DNA of 64,000 bases, from positions 1,488,001-1,552,000 of the forward strand of contig JBAIAA010000096.1 of the NCBI GenBank assembly GCA_037893245.1, written 5' to 3'. The position numbers were made by a program, and so were the translations under genes. This DNA comes from Crossaster papposus. Its lineage: Eukaryota > Echinodermata > Asteroidea > Velatida > Solasteridae. Positions 54,601 through 64,000 of this stretch are shown here, piece by piece (the stretch's first letter is position 1; every line of letters starts with the position of its first letter). The notes below the pieces were generated by a model. The model had not been told where the DNA came from, made no database searches, and saw only the letters and a program-made list of their open reading frames with translations.

Positions 54601-57600
54601 TGAACTACCTATCCCCTCATGCCGGGGTTTGACATTACTGGATCTTTTATAACCGGTCGTCAAGTCCACCAACGGGCACATTCCTGAACGGTTTTTAAAT
54701 CCCACTTTCTTCCACGGCGACTGTCTGAACGTCTGGCGTATCGTGAGGTACGTTAGGGACTGTAGTTGGACTTTAGGTTCACTATACAACAATACAATGT
54801 AGAGATAGGTCTTTGCGGCCTACACTGGCGTTCTTTTGGTTTCCGAGAGTCTGTGGGGCCGTTTAACTACATACTTTGTCTCCATGTTACCTTTTCCTCT
54901 CTTTTTTGCATTCTTCTTTCCATTCAACCCAAGAAATTAATTTGCACCGTATTTCAGCAGCCTTCGGTTCTTAGTTACTTTATTACTACGCGCCAACAAT
55001 TGTTTTTAACACGCCCGTGTGTGGAGCGCACTCGGCTAGAATGATGATTCAAATTCCTGCGTCACGTTCACACTTAGCCCTCAGCTGCCATCGATGTTAT
55101 ATGCCTTTCTCCGTATACTAGCGCTATAAAGCAAGTTGACCGACTGCAAGGTAATTTTATGTTTACATTTGGTTTCCTCTCTCTCTCCAACACCACGTAA
55201 AAGTTCTTATGGGGTAGGCCGTGCAGTCTCGAGACGAAACCTACCCATGGTCTGAGCGAACTGCACCTGACGAGTCTCGCTTTTTAGAAATTTTGTTCTG
55301 GTTTCCTTGTTGAAATTTACTGAAATAGACTGGTAAGAACTTTTACACGCCGGCATCTTTGATACCTATACTAACCTGAACTCGGTAAATAACTATACTC
55401 GTAGAACTGTCAGTATATCGCGTGCATTTTGAGTTCTTACTGTTTCCCCTCTGTGTGCTGTCTGTGTCTTTGAACTACCTATACCCTCATGCCGGGTTTG
55501 ACATTACTGGATCTTTTATAACCGGTCGTCAAGTCCACCAACGGGCACATTCCTGAACGGTTTTTAAATCCCACTTTCTTCCACGGCGACTGTCTGAACG
55601 TCTGGCGTATCGTGAGGTACGTTAGGGACTGTAGTTGGACTTTAGGTTCACTATACAACAATACAATGTAGAGATAGGTCTTCGCGGCCTACACTGGCGT
55701 TCTTTTGGTTTCCGAGAGTCTGTGGGGCCGTTTAACTACATACTTTGTCTCCATGTTACCTTTTCCTCTCTCTTTTTTGCATTCTTCTTTCCATTCAACC
55801 CAAGAAATTAATTTGCATCGTATTTCAGCAGCCTTCGGTTCTTAGTTACTTTATTACTACGCGCCAACAATTGTTTTTAACACGCGCGCGTGTGGAGCGC
55901 ACTCGGCTAGAATGATGATTCAAATTCCTGCGTCACATTCACACTTCGCCCTCAGCTGCCATCGATGTTATACGCCTTTCTCCGTATACTAGCGCTATAA
56001 AGCAAATTGACCGACTGCAAGGTAATTTTATGTTTACATTTGGTTTCCTCTCTCTCTCCAACACCACGTAAAAGTTCTTATTGGGTAGGTCATGCAGTCT
56101 CGAGACGAAACCTACCCATGGTCTGAGCGAACTGCACTTGACGAGTCTCGCTTTTTATAAATTTTGTTCTGGTTTCCTTGTTGAAATTTACTGAAATAGA
56201 CTGGTAAGAACTTTTACACGCCGGCATCTTTAATACCTATACTAACCTGAACTCGGTAAATAACTATACTCGTAGAACTGTCGGTATATCGCGTGCATTT
56301 TGAGTTCTTACTGTTTCCCCTCTGTGTGCTCTCTGTGTCTTTGAACTACCTATCCCCTCGTGCCGGGTTTGACATTACTGGATCTTTTATAACCGGTCGT
56401 CAAGTCCACCAACGGGCACATTCCTGAACGGTTTTTAAATCCCACTTTCTTCCACGGCGACTGTCTGAACGTCTGGCGTATCGTGAGGTACGTTAGGGAC
56501 TGTAGTTGGACTTTAGGTTCACTATACAACAATACAATGTAGAGATAGGTCTTCGCGGCCTACACTGGCGTTCTTTTGGTTTCCGAGAGTCTGTGGGGCC
56601 GTTTAACTACATACTTTGTCTCCATGTTACCTTTTCCTCTCTCTTTTTTGCATTCTTCTTTCCGTTCAACCCAAGAAATTAATTTGCACCGTATTTCAGC
56701 AGCCTTCGGTTCTTAGTTACTTTATTACTACGCGCCAACAATTGTTTTTAACACGCGCGCGTGTGGAGCGCACTCGGCTAGAATGATGATTCAAATTCCT
56801 GCGTCACGTTCACACTTCGCCCTCAGCTGCCATCGATGTTATACGCCTTTCTCCGTATACTAGCGCTATAAAGCAAATAGACCGACTGCAAGGTAATTTT
56901 ATGTTTACATTTGGTTTCCTCTCTCTCTCCAACACCACGTAAAAGTTCTTATGGGGTAGGTCGTGCAGTCTCGAGACGAAACCTACCCATGGTCTGAGCG
57001 AACTGCACCTGACGATTCTCGCTTTTTAGAAATTTTGTTCTGGTTTCCTTGTTGAAATTTACTGAAATAGACTGGTAAGAACTTTTACACGCCGGCATCT
57101 TTAATACCTATACTAACCTGAACTCAGTAAATAACTATACTCGTAGAACTGTCGGTATATCGCGTGCATTTTGAGTTCTTACTGTTTCCCCTCTGTGTGC
57201 TCTCTGTGTCTTTGAACTACCTATCCCCTCGTGCCGGGTTTGACATTACTGGATCTTTTATAACCGGTCGTCAAGTCCACCAACGGGCACATTCCTGAAC
57301 GGTTTTTAAATCCCACTTTCTTCCACGGCGACTGTCTGAACGTCTGGCGTATCGTGAGGTACGTTAGGGACTGTAGTTGGACTTTAGGTTCACTATACAA
57401 CAATACAATGTAGAGATAGGTCTTCGCGGCCTACACTGGCGTTCTTTTGGTTTCCGAGAGTCTGTGGGGCCGTTTAACTACATACTTTGTCTCCATGTTA
57501 CCTTTTCCTCTCTCTTTTTTGCATTCTTCTTTCCATTCAACCCAAGAAATTAATTTGCATCGTATTTCAGCAGCCTTCGGTTCTTAGTTACTTTATTACT

Positions 57601-60600
57601 ACGCGCCAACAATTGTTTTTAACACGCGCGCGTGTGGAGCGCACTCGGCTAGAATGATGATTCAAATTCCTGCGTCACGTTCACACTTCGCCCTCAGCTG
57701 CCATCGATGTTATACGCCTTTCTCCGTATACTAGCGCTATAAAGCAAATTGACCGACTGCAAGGTAATTTTATGTTTACATTTGGTTTCCTCTCTCTCTC
57801 CAACACCACGTAAAAGTTCTTATTGGGTAGGTCATGCAGTCTCGAGACGAAACCTACCCATGGTCTGAGCGAACTGCACTTGACGAGTCTCGCTTTTTAT
57901 AAATTTTGTTCTGGTTTCCTTGTTGAAATTTACTGAAATAGACTGGTAAGAACTTTTACACGCCGGCATCTTTAATACCTATACTAACCTGAACTCGGTA
58001 AATAACTATACTCGTAGAACTGTCGGTATATCGCGTGCATTTTGAGTTCTTACTGTTTCCCCTCTGTGTGCTCTCTGTGTCTTTGAACTACCTATCCCCT
58101 CGTGCCGGGTTTGACATTACTGGATCTTTTATAACCGGTCGTCAAGTCCACCAACGGGCACATTCCTGAACGGTTTTTAAATCCCACTTTCTTCCACGGC
58201 GACTGTCTGAACGTCTGGCGTATCGTGAGGTACGTTAGGGACTGTAGTTGGACTTTAGGTTCACTATACAACAATACAATGTAGAGATAGGTCTTCGCGG
58301 CCTACACTGGCGTTCTTTTGGTTTCCAAGAGTCTGTGGGGCCGTTTAACTACATACTTTGTCTCCATGTTACCTTTTCCTCTCTCTTTTTTGCATTCTTC
58401 TTTCCGTTCAACCCAAGAAATTAATTTGCACCGTATTTCAGCAGCCTTCGGTTCTTAGTTACTTTATTACTACGCGCCAACAATTGTTTTTAACACGCGC
58501 GCGTGTGGAGCGCACTCGGCTAGAATGATGATTCAAATTCCTGCGTCACGTTCACACTTCGCCCTCAGCTGCCATCGATGTTATACGCCTTTCTCCGTAT
58601 ACTAGCGCTATAAAGCAAATAGACCGACTGCAAGGTAATTTTATGTTTACATTTGGTTTCCTCTCTCTCTCCAACACCACGTAAAAGTTCTTATGGGGTA
58701 GGTCGTGCAGTCTCGAGACGAAACCTACCCATGGTCTGAGCGAACTGCACCTGACGATTCTCGCTTTTTAGAAATTTTGTTCTGGTTTCCTTGTTGAAAT
58801 TTACTGAAATAGACTGGTAAGAACTTTTACACGCCGGCATCTTTAATACCTATACTAACCTGAACTCAGTAAATAACTATACTCGTAGAACTGTCGGTAT
58901 ATCGCGTGCATTTTGAGTTCTTACTGTTTCCCCTCTGGTGCTCTCTGTGTCTTTGAACTACCTATCCCCTCGTGCCGGGTTTGACATTACTGGATCTTTT
59001 ATAACCGGTCGTCAAGTCCACCAACGGGCACATTCCTGAACGGTTTTTAAATCCCACTTTCTTCCACGGCGACTGTCTGAACGTCTGGCGTATCGTGAGG
59101 TACGTTACGGACTGTAGTTAGACTTTAGGTTCACTATACAACAATACAATGTAGAGATAGGTCTTCGCGGCCTACACTGGCGTTCTTTTGGTTTCCGAGA
59201 GTCTGTGGGGCCGTTTAACTACATACTTTGTCTCCATGTTACCTTTTCCTCTCTCTTTTTTGCATTCTTCTTTCCATTCAACCCAAGAAATTAATTTGCA
59301 TCGTATTTCAGCAGCCTTCGGTTCTTAGTTACTTTATTACTACGCGCCAACAATTGTTTTTAACACGCGCGCGTGTGGAGCGCACTCGGCTAGAATGATG
59401 ATTCAAATTCCTGCGTCACGTTCACACTTCGCCCTCAGCTGCCATCGATGTTATACGCCTTTCTCCGTATACTAGCGCTATAAAGCAAATTGACCGACTG
59501 CAAGGTAATTTTATGTTTACATTTGGTTTCCTCTCTCTCTCCAACACCACGTAAAAGTTCTTATTGGGTAGGTCATGCAGTCTCGAGACGAAACCTACCC
59601 ATGGTCTGAGCGAACTGCACTTGACGAGTCTCGCTTTTTTTAAATTTTGTTCTGGTTTCCTTGTTGAAATTTACTGAAATAGACTGGTAAGAACTTTTAC
59701 ACGCCGGCATCTTTAATACCTATACTAACCTGAACTCAGTAAATAACTATACTCGTAGAACTGTCGGTATATCGCATGCATTTTGAGTTCTTACTGTTTC
59801 CCCTCTGTGTGCTCTCTGTGTCTTTGAACTACCTATCCCCTCGTGCCGGGTTTGACATTACTGGATCTTTTATAACCGGTCGTCAAGTCCACCAACGGGC
59901 ACATTCCTGAACGGTTTTTAAATCCCACTTTCTTCCACGGCGACTGTCTGAACGTCTGGCGTATCGTGAGGTACGTTAGGGACTGTAGTTAGACTTTAGG
60001 TTCACTATACAACAATACAATGTAGAGATAGGTCTTCGCGGCCTACACTGGTGTTCTTTTGGTTTCCGAGAGTCTGTGGGGCCGTTTAACTACATACTTT
60101 GTCTCCATGTTACCTTTTCCTCTCTCTTTTTTGCATTCTTCTTTCCATTCAACCCAAGAAATTAATTTGCACCGTATTTCAGCAGCCTTCGGTTAGTTAC
60201 TTTATTACTACGCGCCAACAATTGTTTTTAATACGCGCGCGTGTGGAGTGCACTCGGCTAGAATGATGATTCAAATTCCTGCGTCACGTTCACACTTCGC
60301 CCTCAGCTGCCATCGATGTTATACGCCTTTCTCCGTATACTAGCGCTATAAAGCAAATTGACCGACTGCAAGGTAATTTTATGTTTACATTTGGTTTCCT
60401 CTCTCTCTCCAACACCACGTAAAAGTTCTTATTGGGTAGGTCATGCAGTCTCGAGACGAAACCTACCCATGGTCTGAGCGAACTGCACTTGACGAGTCTC
60501 GCTTTTTATAAATTTTGTTCTGGTTTCCTTGTTGAAATTTACTGAAATAGACTGGTAAGAACTTTTACACGCCGGCATCTTTAATACCTATACTAACCTG

Positions 60601-61424
60601 AACTCAGTAAATAACTATACTCGTAGAACTGTCGGTATATCGCGTGCATTTTGAGTTCTTACTGTTTCCCCTCTGTGTGCTCTCTGTGTCTTTGAACTAC
60701 CTATCCCCTCGTGCCGGGTTTGACATTACTGGATCTTTTATAACCGGTCGTCAAGTCCACCAACGGGCACATTCCTGAACGGTTTTTAAATCCCACTTTC
60801 TTCCACGGCGACTGTCTGAACGTCTGGCGTATCGTGAGGTACGTTAGGGACTGTAGTTAGACTTTAGGTTCACTATACAACAATACAATGTAGAGATAGG
60901 TCTTCGCGGCCTACACTGGCGTTCTTTTGGTTTCCGAGAGTCTGTGGGGCCGTTTAACTACATACTTTGTCTCCATGTTACCTTTTCCTCTCTCTTTTTT
61001 GCATTCTTCTTTCCATTCAACCCAAGAAATTAATTTGCACCGTATTTCAGCAGCCTTCGGTTCTTAGTTACTTTATTACTACGCGCCAACAATTGTTTTT
61101 AATACGCGCGCGTGTGGAGCGCACTCGGCTAGAATGATGATTCAAATTCCTGCGTCACGTTCACACTTCGCCCTCAGCTGCCATCGATGTTATACGCCTT
61201 TCTCCGTATACTAGCGCTTTAAAGCAAATTGACCGACTGCAAGGTAATTTTATGTTTACATTTGGTTTCCTCTCTCTCTCCAACACCACGTAAAAGTTCT
61301 TATGGGGTAGGTCGTGTAGTCTCGAGACGAAACCTACCCATGGTCTGAGCGAACTGCACCTGACGAGTCTCGCTTTTTAGAAATTTTGTTCTGGTTTCCT
61401 TGTTGAAATTTACTGAAATAGACT
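48677..61424 (+). repeat. 871-bp satellite array, about 14.6 copies
   Basis: The word CTTTAGGTTCACTATACAAC marks unit starts near 48,677, 49,550, 50,419, 51,293, and so on to about 60,866, with a period of 869-875 bp. Copies are very similar. Diagnostic variants include TTCCCCGGCG in the first copies versus TTCCACGGCG later, ACGCCCGTGTG versus ACGCGCGCGTG, and CCTCTCTTTTTT versus CCTCTCTCTTTTTT. From about 55.6 to 59.1 kb two subtypes alternate, giving a dimeric period of about 1,742 bp. Each unit has a stem GGGTAGG..CCTACCC around GTCTCGAGAC, and a 13-bp inverted pair GTAAAAGTTCTTA / TAAGAACTTTTAC about 140 bp apart. Short frames through it (92 aa plus, 60 aa minus) are broken by the variants and are not genes. 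Confidence 0.97.
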
Positions 61425-62470
61425 GATGTTTTTTCTCAAGCATACACTAAGGTTTGTGCAGTATTTGTCAATGAATTTTCACTCAAATTTGAACAGAATG
61501 TTGATGGTTATTATATATTTACCGTAAAATTGCTGTATTTATAGGGTGTGTCATAGACATTCCTTGCAATCATTGAGGTATTTGTAATTTTGAAACCTGT
61601 TCTTAGGGGATGTACAGAAAATGAAAGTGACCTGAATTACTTATTTGGGTGCTTTTTCTTAAGCATACACTAATGGTTTAAAGGTTTGTGCAGTATTTGT
61701 CAATGAATTTTCACTCAAATTTGAACAGAATGTTGATGGTTATTATATATTTACAGTAAAATTGCTATATTTATAGGGTGTGTCATAGACATTCCTTGCA
61801 ATCATTGAGGTATTTGTCATTTTGAAACCTGTTCTTAGGGGATGTACAGAAAATGAAAGTGACCTGAATTACTTATTTAGGTGTTTTTTCTTAAGCATAC
61901 ACTAATGGTTTAAAGGTTTGTGCAGTATTTGTCAATGAATTTTCACTCGGATTTGAACAGAATGTTGATTGTTATTATATTTACAGTAAAATTGCTGTAT
62001 TATAGGGCGTGTCATAGACATTCCTTGCAATCATTTAGTTATTTGTCATTTTGAAAACTGTTTTAAAACTGAACTTAGGGGATGTACAGAAAATGAAAGT
62101 GCATGACCTGAATTACTTATTTGGGTGTTTTTTCTTAAGCATACATGTACACTAATGGTTTTAAGGTTTGTGCAGTATTTGTCAATGAATTTTCACTCGC
62201 ATTTGAACAGATTGGTGATTGTTAATATTACCAATCTGTTCAAATGCAATACTTGCAAATCAGTCGTGCAGTCATTTGTCATTTAAAACTATTTAAAAAC
62301 TGAACTTGGGGCATCTACAGAGTATGTTGAAAGGAAAGCGAGCTGAATTAGTTTTGATACACATCAAATGATTTTAAGTTGAGGCAGAGTTTGTCAATGA
62401 ATTTTCACTCAGATTTGAACAGAATGGTGATTGTTATTAATATATCTTCAATAAATGGTTGTAATTACAT
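61425..62470 (+). repeat. Decaying ~230-bp tandem repeat, about 4.5 copies
   Basis: The words TTTGTGCAGTATTTGTCAAT and GAATTTTCACTC recur near 61,452, 61,684, 61,918, 62,167 and, diverged, 62,390. The first two copies are nearly identical and the later ones increasingly different. The array abuts the satellite directly at 61,424 with no spacer. A perfect 18-bp-arm palindrome lies in the fourth copy (62,199-62,247). Confidence 0.9.
62199..62247. repeat. 18-bp-arm palindrome
   Basis: GCATTTGAACAGATTGGT at 62,199-62,216 is exactly inverted at 62,230-62,247 across a 13-base loop. Other copies of the repeat have GAACAGAATGTTGATGG here, so the second arm is a local inverted duplication in this copy only. 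Confidence 0.9.
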
Positions 62471-62734
62471 CAAAAACATTCTTGTAGTCGGTTATTTTGT
62501 CACGTCTCCCCTTTAAATCCACCCACATGGGGTTTCGTTTCTCCCTGGATGGTTAGATCTGATTCTATTGAAATAAATATAAAACTTGTTGTGAATGGTT
62601 TTCAAGAATCACATTCTCACAAAATAAATTCAATCAATGAATTGCTCAAAGATCTATACAGCTGACAAAACCAATAAAACTGTCCCTCTAGTCAAAGTCC
62701 TCAAATTTTTGGACAAAATGTGGGGCTGGAGTTT
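62471..62734. other. Short non-coding spacer
   Basis: A/T-rich sequence between two repeat arrays. I see no gene, hairpin or repeat signal worth naming. Confidence 0.5.
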
Positions 62735-64000
62735 AGTTCTGTGCTGGCTGTTATCTGCTGGTCTCATAAATACAGGAAGGCTACCTACACACACATACAA
62801 GTGGGTAAATGCCGTCAATAGGGGACGGGGCATTGTCCGACCGTCTTCCTTTTTTTACTTTGTACTCTAACGTTTTCGGATGATCGCCATAGGATTTGCA
62901 CACGAGTCTGAATCGGGGACCTTTGCGGAATAGGGGACCCCATTGTTCCCTTTGTCATACGTCCCCTATTTCAATCAAAAACAAACGCACACACACCGTC
63001 CTGCAAATGCAGGGAGGTTACGTTGTGTGTGTGTGTTGTCGGTTCCAGAAATGCCGGTGATATTCCAACAATACTGTACTATGCCACACACAATAAAAAA
63101 CAGTTGGCATTGGGTAAATATATATGTTGACGGGGTAGGACAGGGGTGGGTGGGGTGTGTATTGGTGAGCAGGGGGGGGGGTGGTGGTGGGTGGTATCAT
63201 CCCCCTTTCTCCCTTCTGTGCTGGCTATTATCTGCTGGTCTCATAAATACAGGAAGGCTACCTACACACACACACCGTCCTGCAAATGTAGGAAGGTTAC
63301 ATAGTTGTGTGTGTTGGCGGTTCCAGAAATGCAGGTGATATTCCAACAATACTGTACTATGCCACACAAATAGCTTTACCTTACATACGCACTGTGGACA
63401 TTCCTTTGTATTCGTGTAGTTTGACTAACTTTGACTAAATACTCATTTTTCTCGCTTCCCCAAAACAAATTTACCCTCAAATTAGGATTATGGGCCTCTC
63501 AGCTGTCCCTTCTATCTTTTCTATATATAACCCTAACCCGTTTTTCCTCTAGCGCACTTTTTCGGAAACTGAAAAACGGATTGTGGACGTGTGCAAGTCC
63601 ACACACCGTAACCTCTTCCCGCATCGTGTGGACCTATATTGTTCGGAGGTCCACAGTGCGTATGCAAGACTAACTCACAATAAAAAACAGTTGGCATTGG
63701 GTAAATATATATGTTGACGGGGTGGGACAGGGGTGGGTGGGGTGTGTATTGGTGAGCAGGGGGTGGGGGGGGGGGGTGGTGGTAGGTGGGTGGTGGTGGG
63801 TGGTGGTGGGTGGTGGTGGGTGGTATCATCCCCCCTTTCTCCCTTCTGTGCTGGCTATTATCTGCTGGTCTCATAAATACAGGAAGGCTACCTACACACA
63901 CACACCGTCCTGCAAATGTAGGGAGGTTACATAGTTGTGTGTGTTGGCGGTTCCAGAAATGCAGGTGATATTCCAACAATACTGTACTATGCCACACACA
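62735..64000 (+). repeat. Long tandem repeat with G-rich block, running off the window
   Basis: The module TCTGCTGGTCTCATAAATACAG, then AGGAAGGCTACCTACACACAC, recurs near 62,754, 63,231 and 63,861. CAGAAATGC and GATATTCCAACAATACTGTAC follow at 63,047-63,078, 63,325-63,357 and 63,954-63,985. A linking piece, AACAGTTGGCATTGGGTAAA, lies at 63,100 and 63,690, followed by a G-rich tract. Unit length varies (about 480-630 bp) because of G-tract expansion and an insertion at 63,370-63,670. No coding signal. Confidence 0.88.
63385..63664. mobile_element. Small TIR element inserted in the terminal repeat
   Basis: CATACGCACTGTGGAC at 63,385 is exactly inverted at 63,649-63,664, and weaker pairing extends outward. 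The segment is absent from the equivalent place in the neighbouring repeat unit (compare 63,079-63,095), which shows it is an insertion of about 300 bp. The exact ends and target duplication are unclear. Confidence 0.65.

Noticed and set aside
49541-55044. Repeated plus-strand 92-residue frame in the satellite
   Set aside because: It is broken by a 2-bp CT insertion in most units and has no family resemblance. It recurs only because the DNA repeats.
49385-58274. Repeated minus-strand 60-residue frame in the satellite
   Set aside because: Kept open only by unit similarity. It has low-quality composition and no domain, and one unit changes its end freely.
48677-61424. Satellite as a spliced-leader or snRNA gene cluster
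   Set aside because: A TATAAA followed by CAAGGTAATTTTATG recalls a leader donor plus Sm-like site, but the spacing is wrong and no known snRNA sequence is present.

Overview
This is eukaryotic nuclear DNA, almost certainly from a marine invertebrate. It has GT..AG introns, long C/G homopolymers, scattered TACATG and TAGGCCTA words, and no prokaryotic gene layout. The word usage suggests an ambulacrarian (echinoderm or hemichordate), but that is only an impression. No ordinary host gene is convincingly present. The window is a stack of mobile elements and satellites.

Region 1 (1 to about 20,290) looks like one giant fold-back DNA transposon. Its left arm (from outside the window to about 1,290, with decayed copies to about 2,110) and right arm (about 13,215-20,290) are arrays of the same roughly 200-bp monomer in opposite orientation. 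Between them lies one plus-strand gene. I reconstruct six exons (4170-4343, 4760-4915, 5068-5398, 6401-6548, 6862-6949, 7539-12890) whose splice phases all agree, giving about 2,082 residues. In order the product carries an SGNH/GDSL-type hydrolase, a PHD finger, a MULE-like DDE transposase core with a CxxH motif, a USP-type (C19) deubiquitinase and a ULP1-type (C48) SUMO protease. The expected catalytic residues of all four enzymes are visible. Tandem-repeat inverted arms around a MULE-related transposase recall the Drosophila FB-NOF fold-back elements. The combination of an esterase, a chromatin reader and two ubiquitin-family proteases with a transposase is the most striking thing here.

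Region 2 (20,290-26,621) is non-coding flank: a GC-rich minisatellite next to a possible first exon, four copies of a 19-bp motif arranged as inverted pairs, a 34-bp-arm hairpin, and an AATCCTC minisatellite bounded by inverted TTAACCCTAACACTC ends.

Region 3 (26,622-41,966) is a nest of cut-and-paste elements with GGG termini and 4-bp target duplications. Element A (TSD TTCA) contains element B (29,230-36,747, TSD AAAT) and element C (37,228-39,998, TSD AACT). B carries a four-exon minus-strand gene of about 1,028 residues with a probable DDE-type transposase. A keeps a homologue of only the last exon. A and B share subterminal GGGACAC palindromes; C has eight copies of GTTCAGGAAAGGACA.

Region 4 (42-48.7 kb) holds a TTAA-flanked MITE, three or four PIF/Harbinger-like MITEs (TAA/TTA targets), a frameshifted zinc-finger gene relic of a recombinase-associated family, and a non-LTR reverse transcriptase 3' fragment inside one Harbinger-like element.

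Region 5 (48,677-61,424) is a satellite of about 871 bp, about 14.6 copies, with two-unit higher-order structure. It is followed by a decaying repeat of about 230 bp (61,425-62,470) and a G-rich repeat of about 500-630 bp that runs off the window end.
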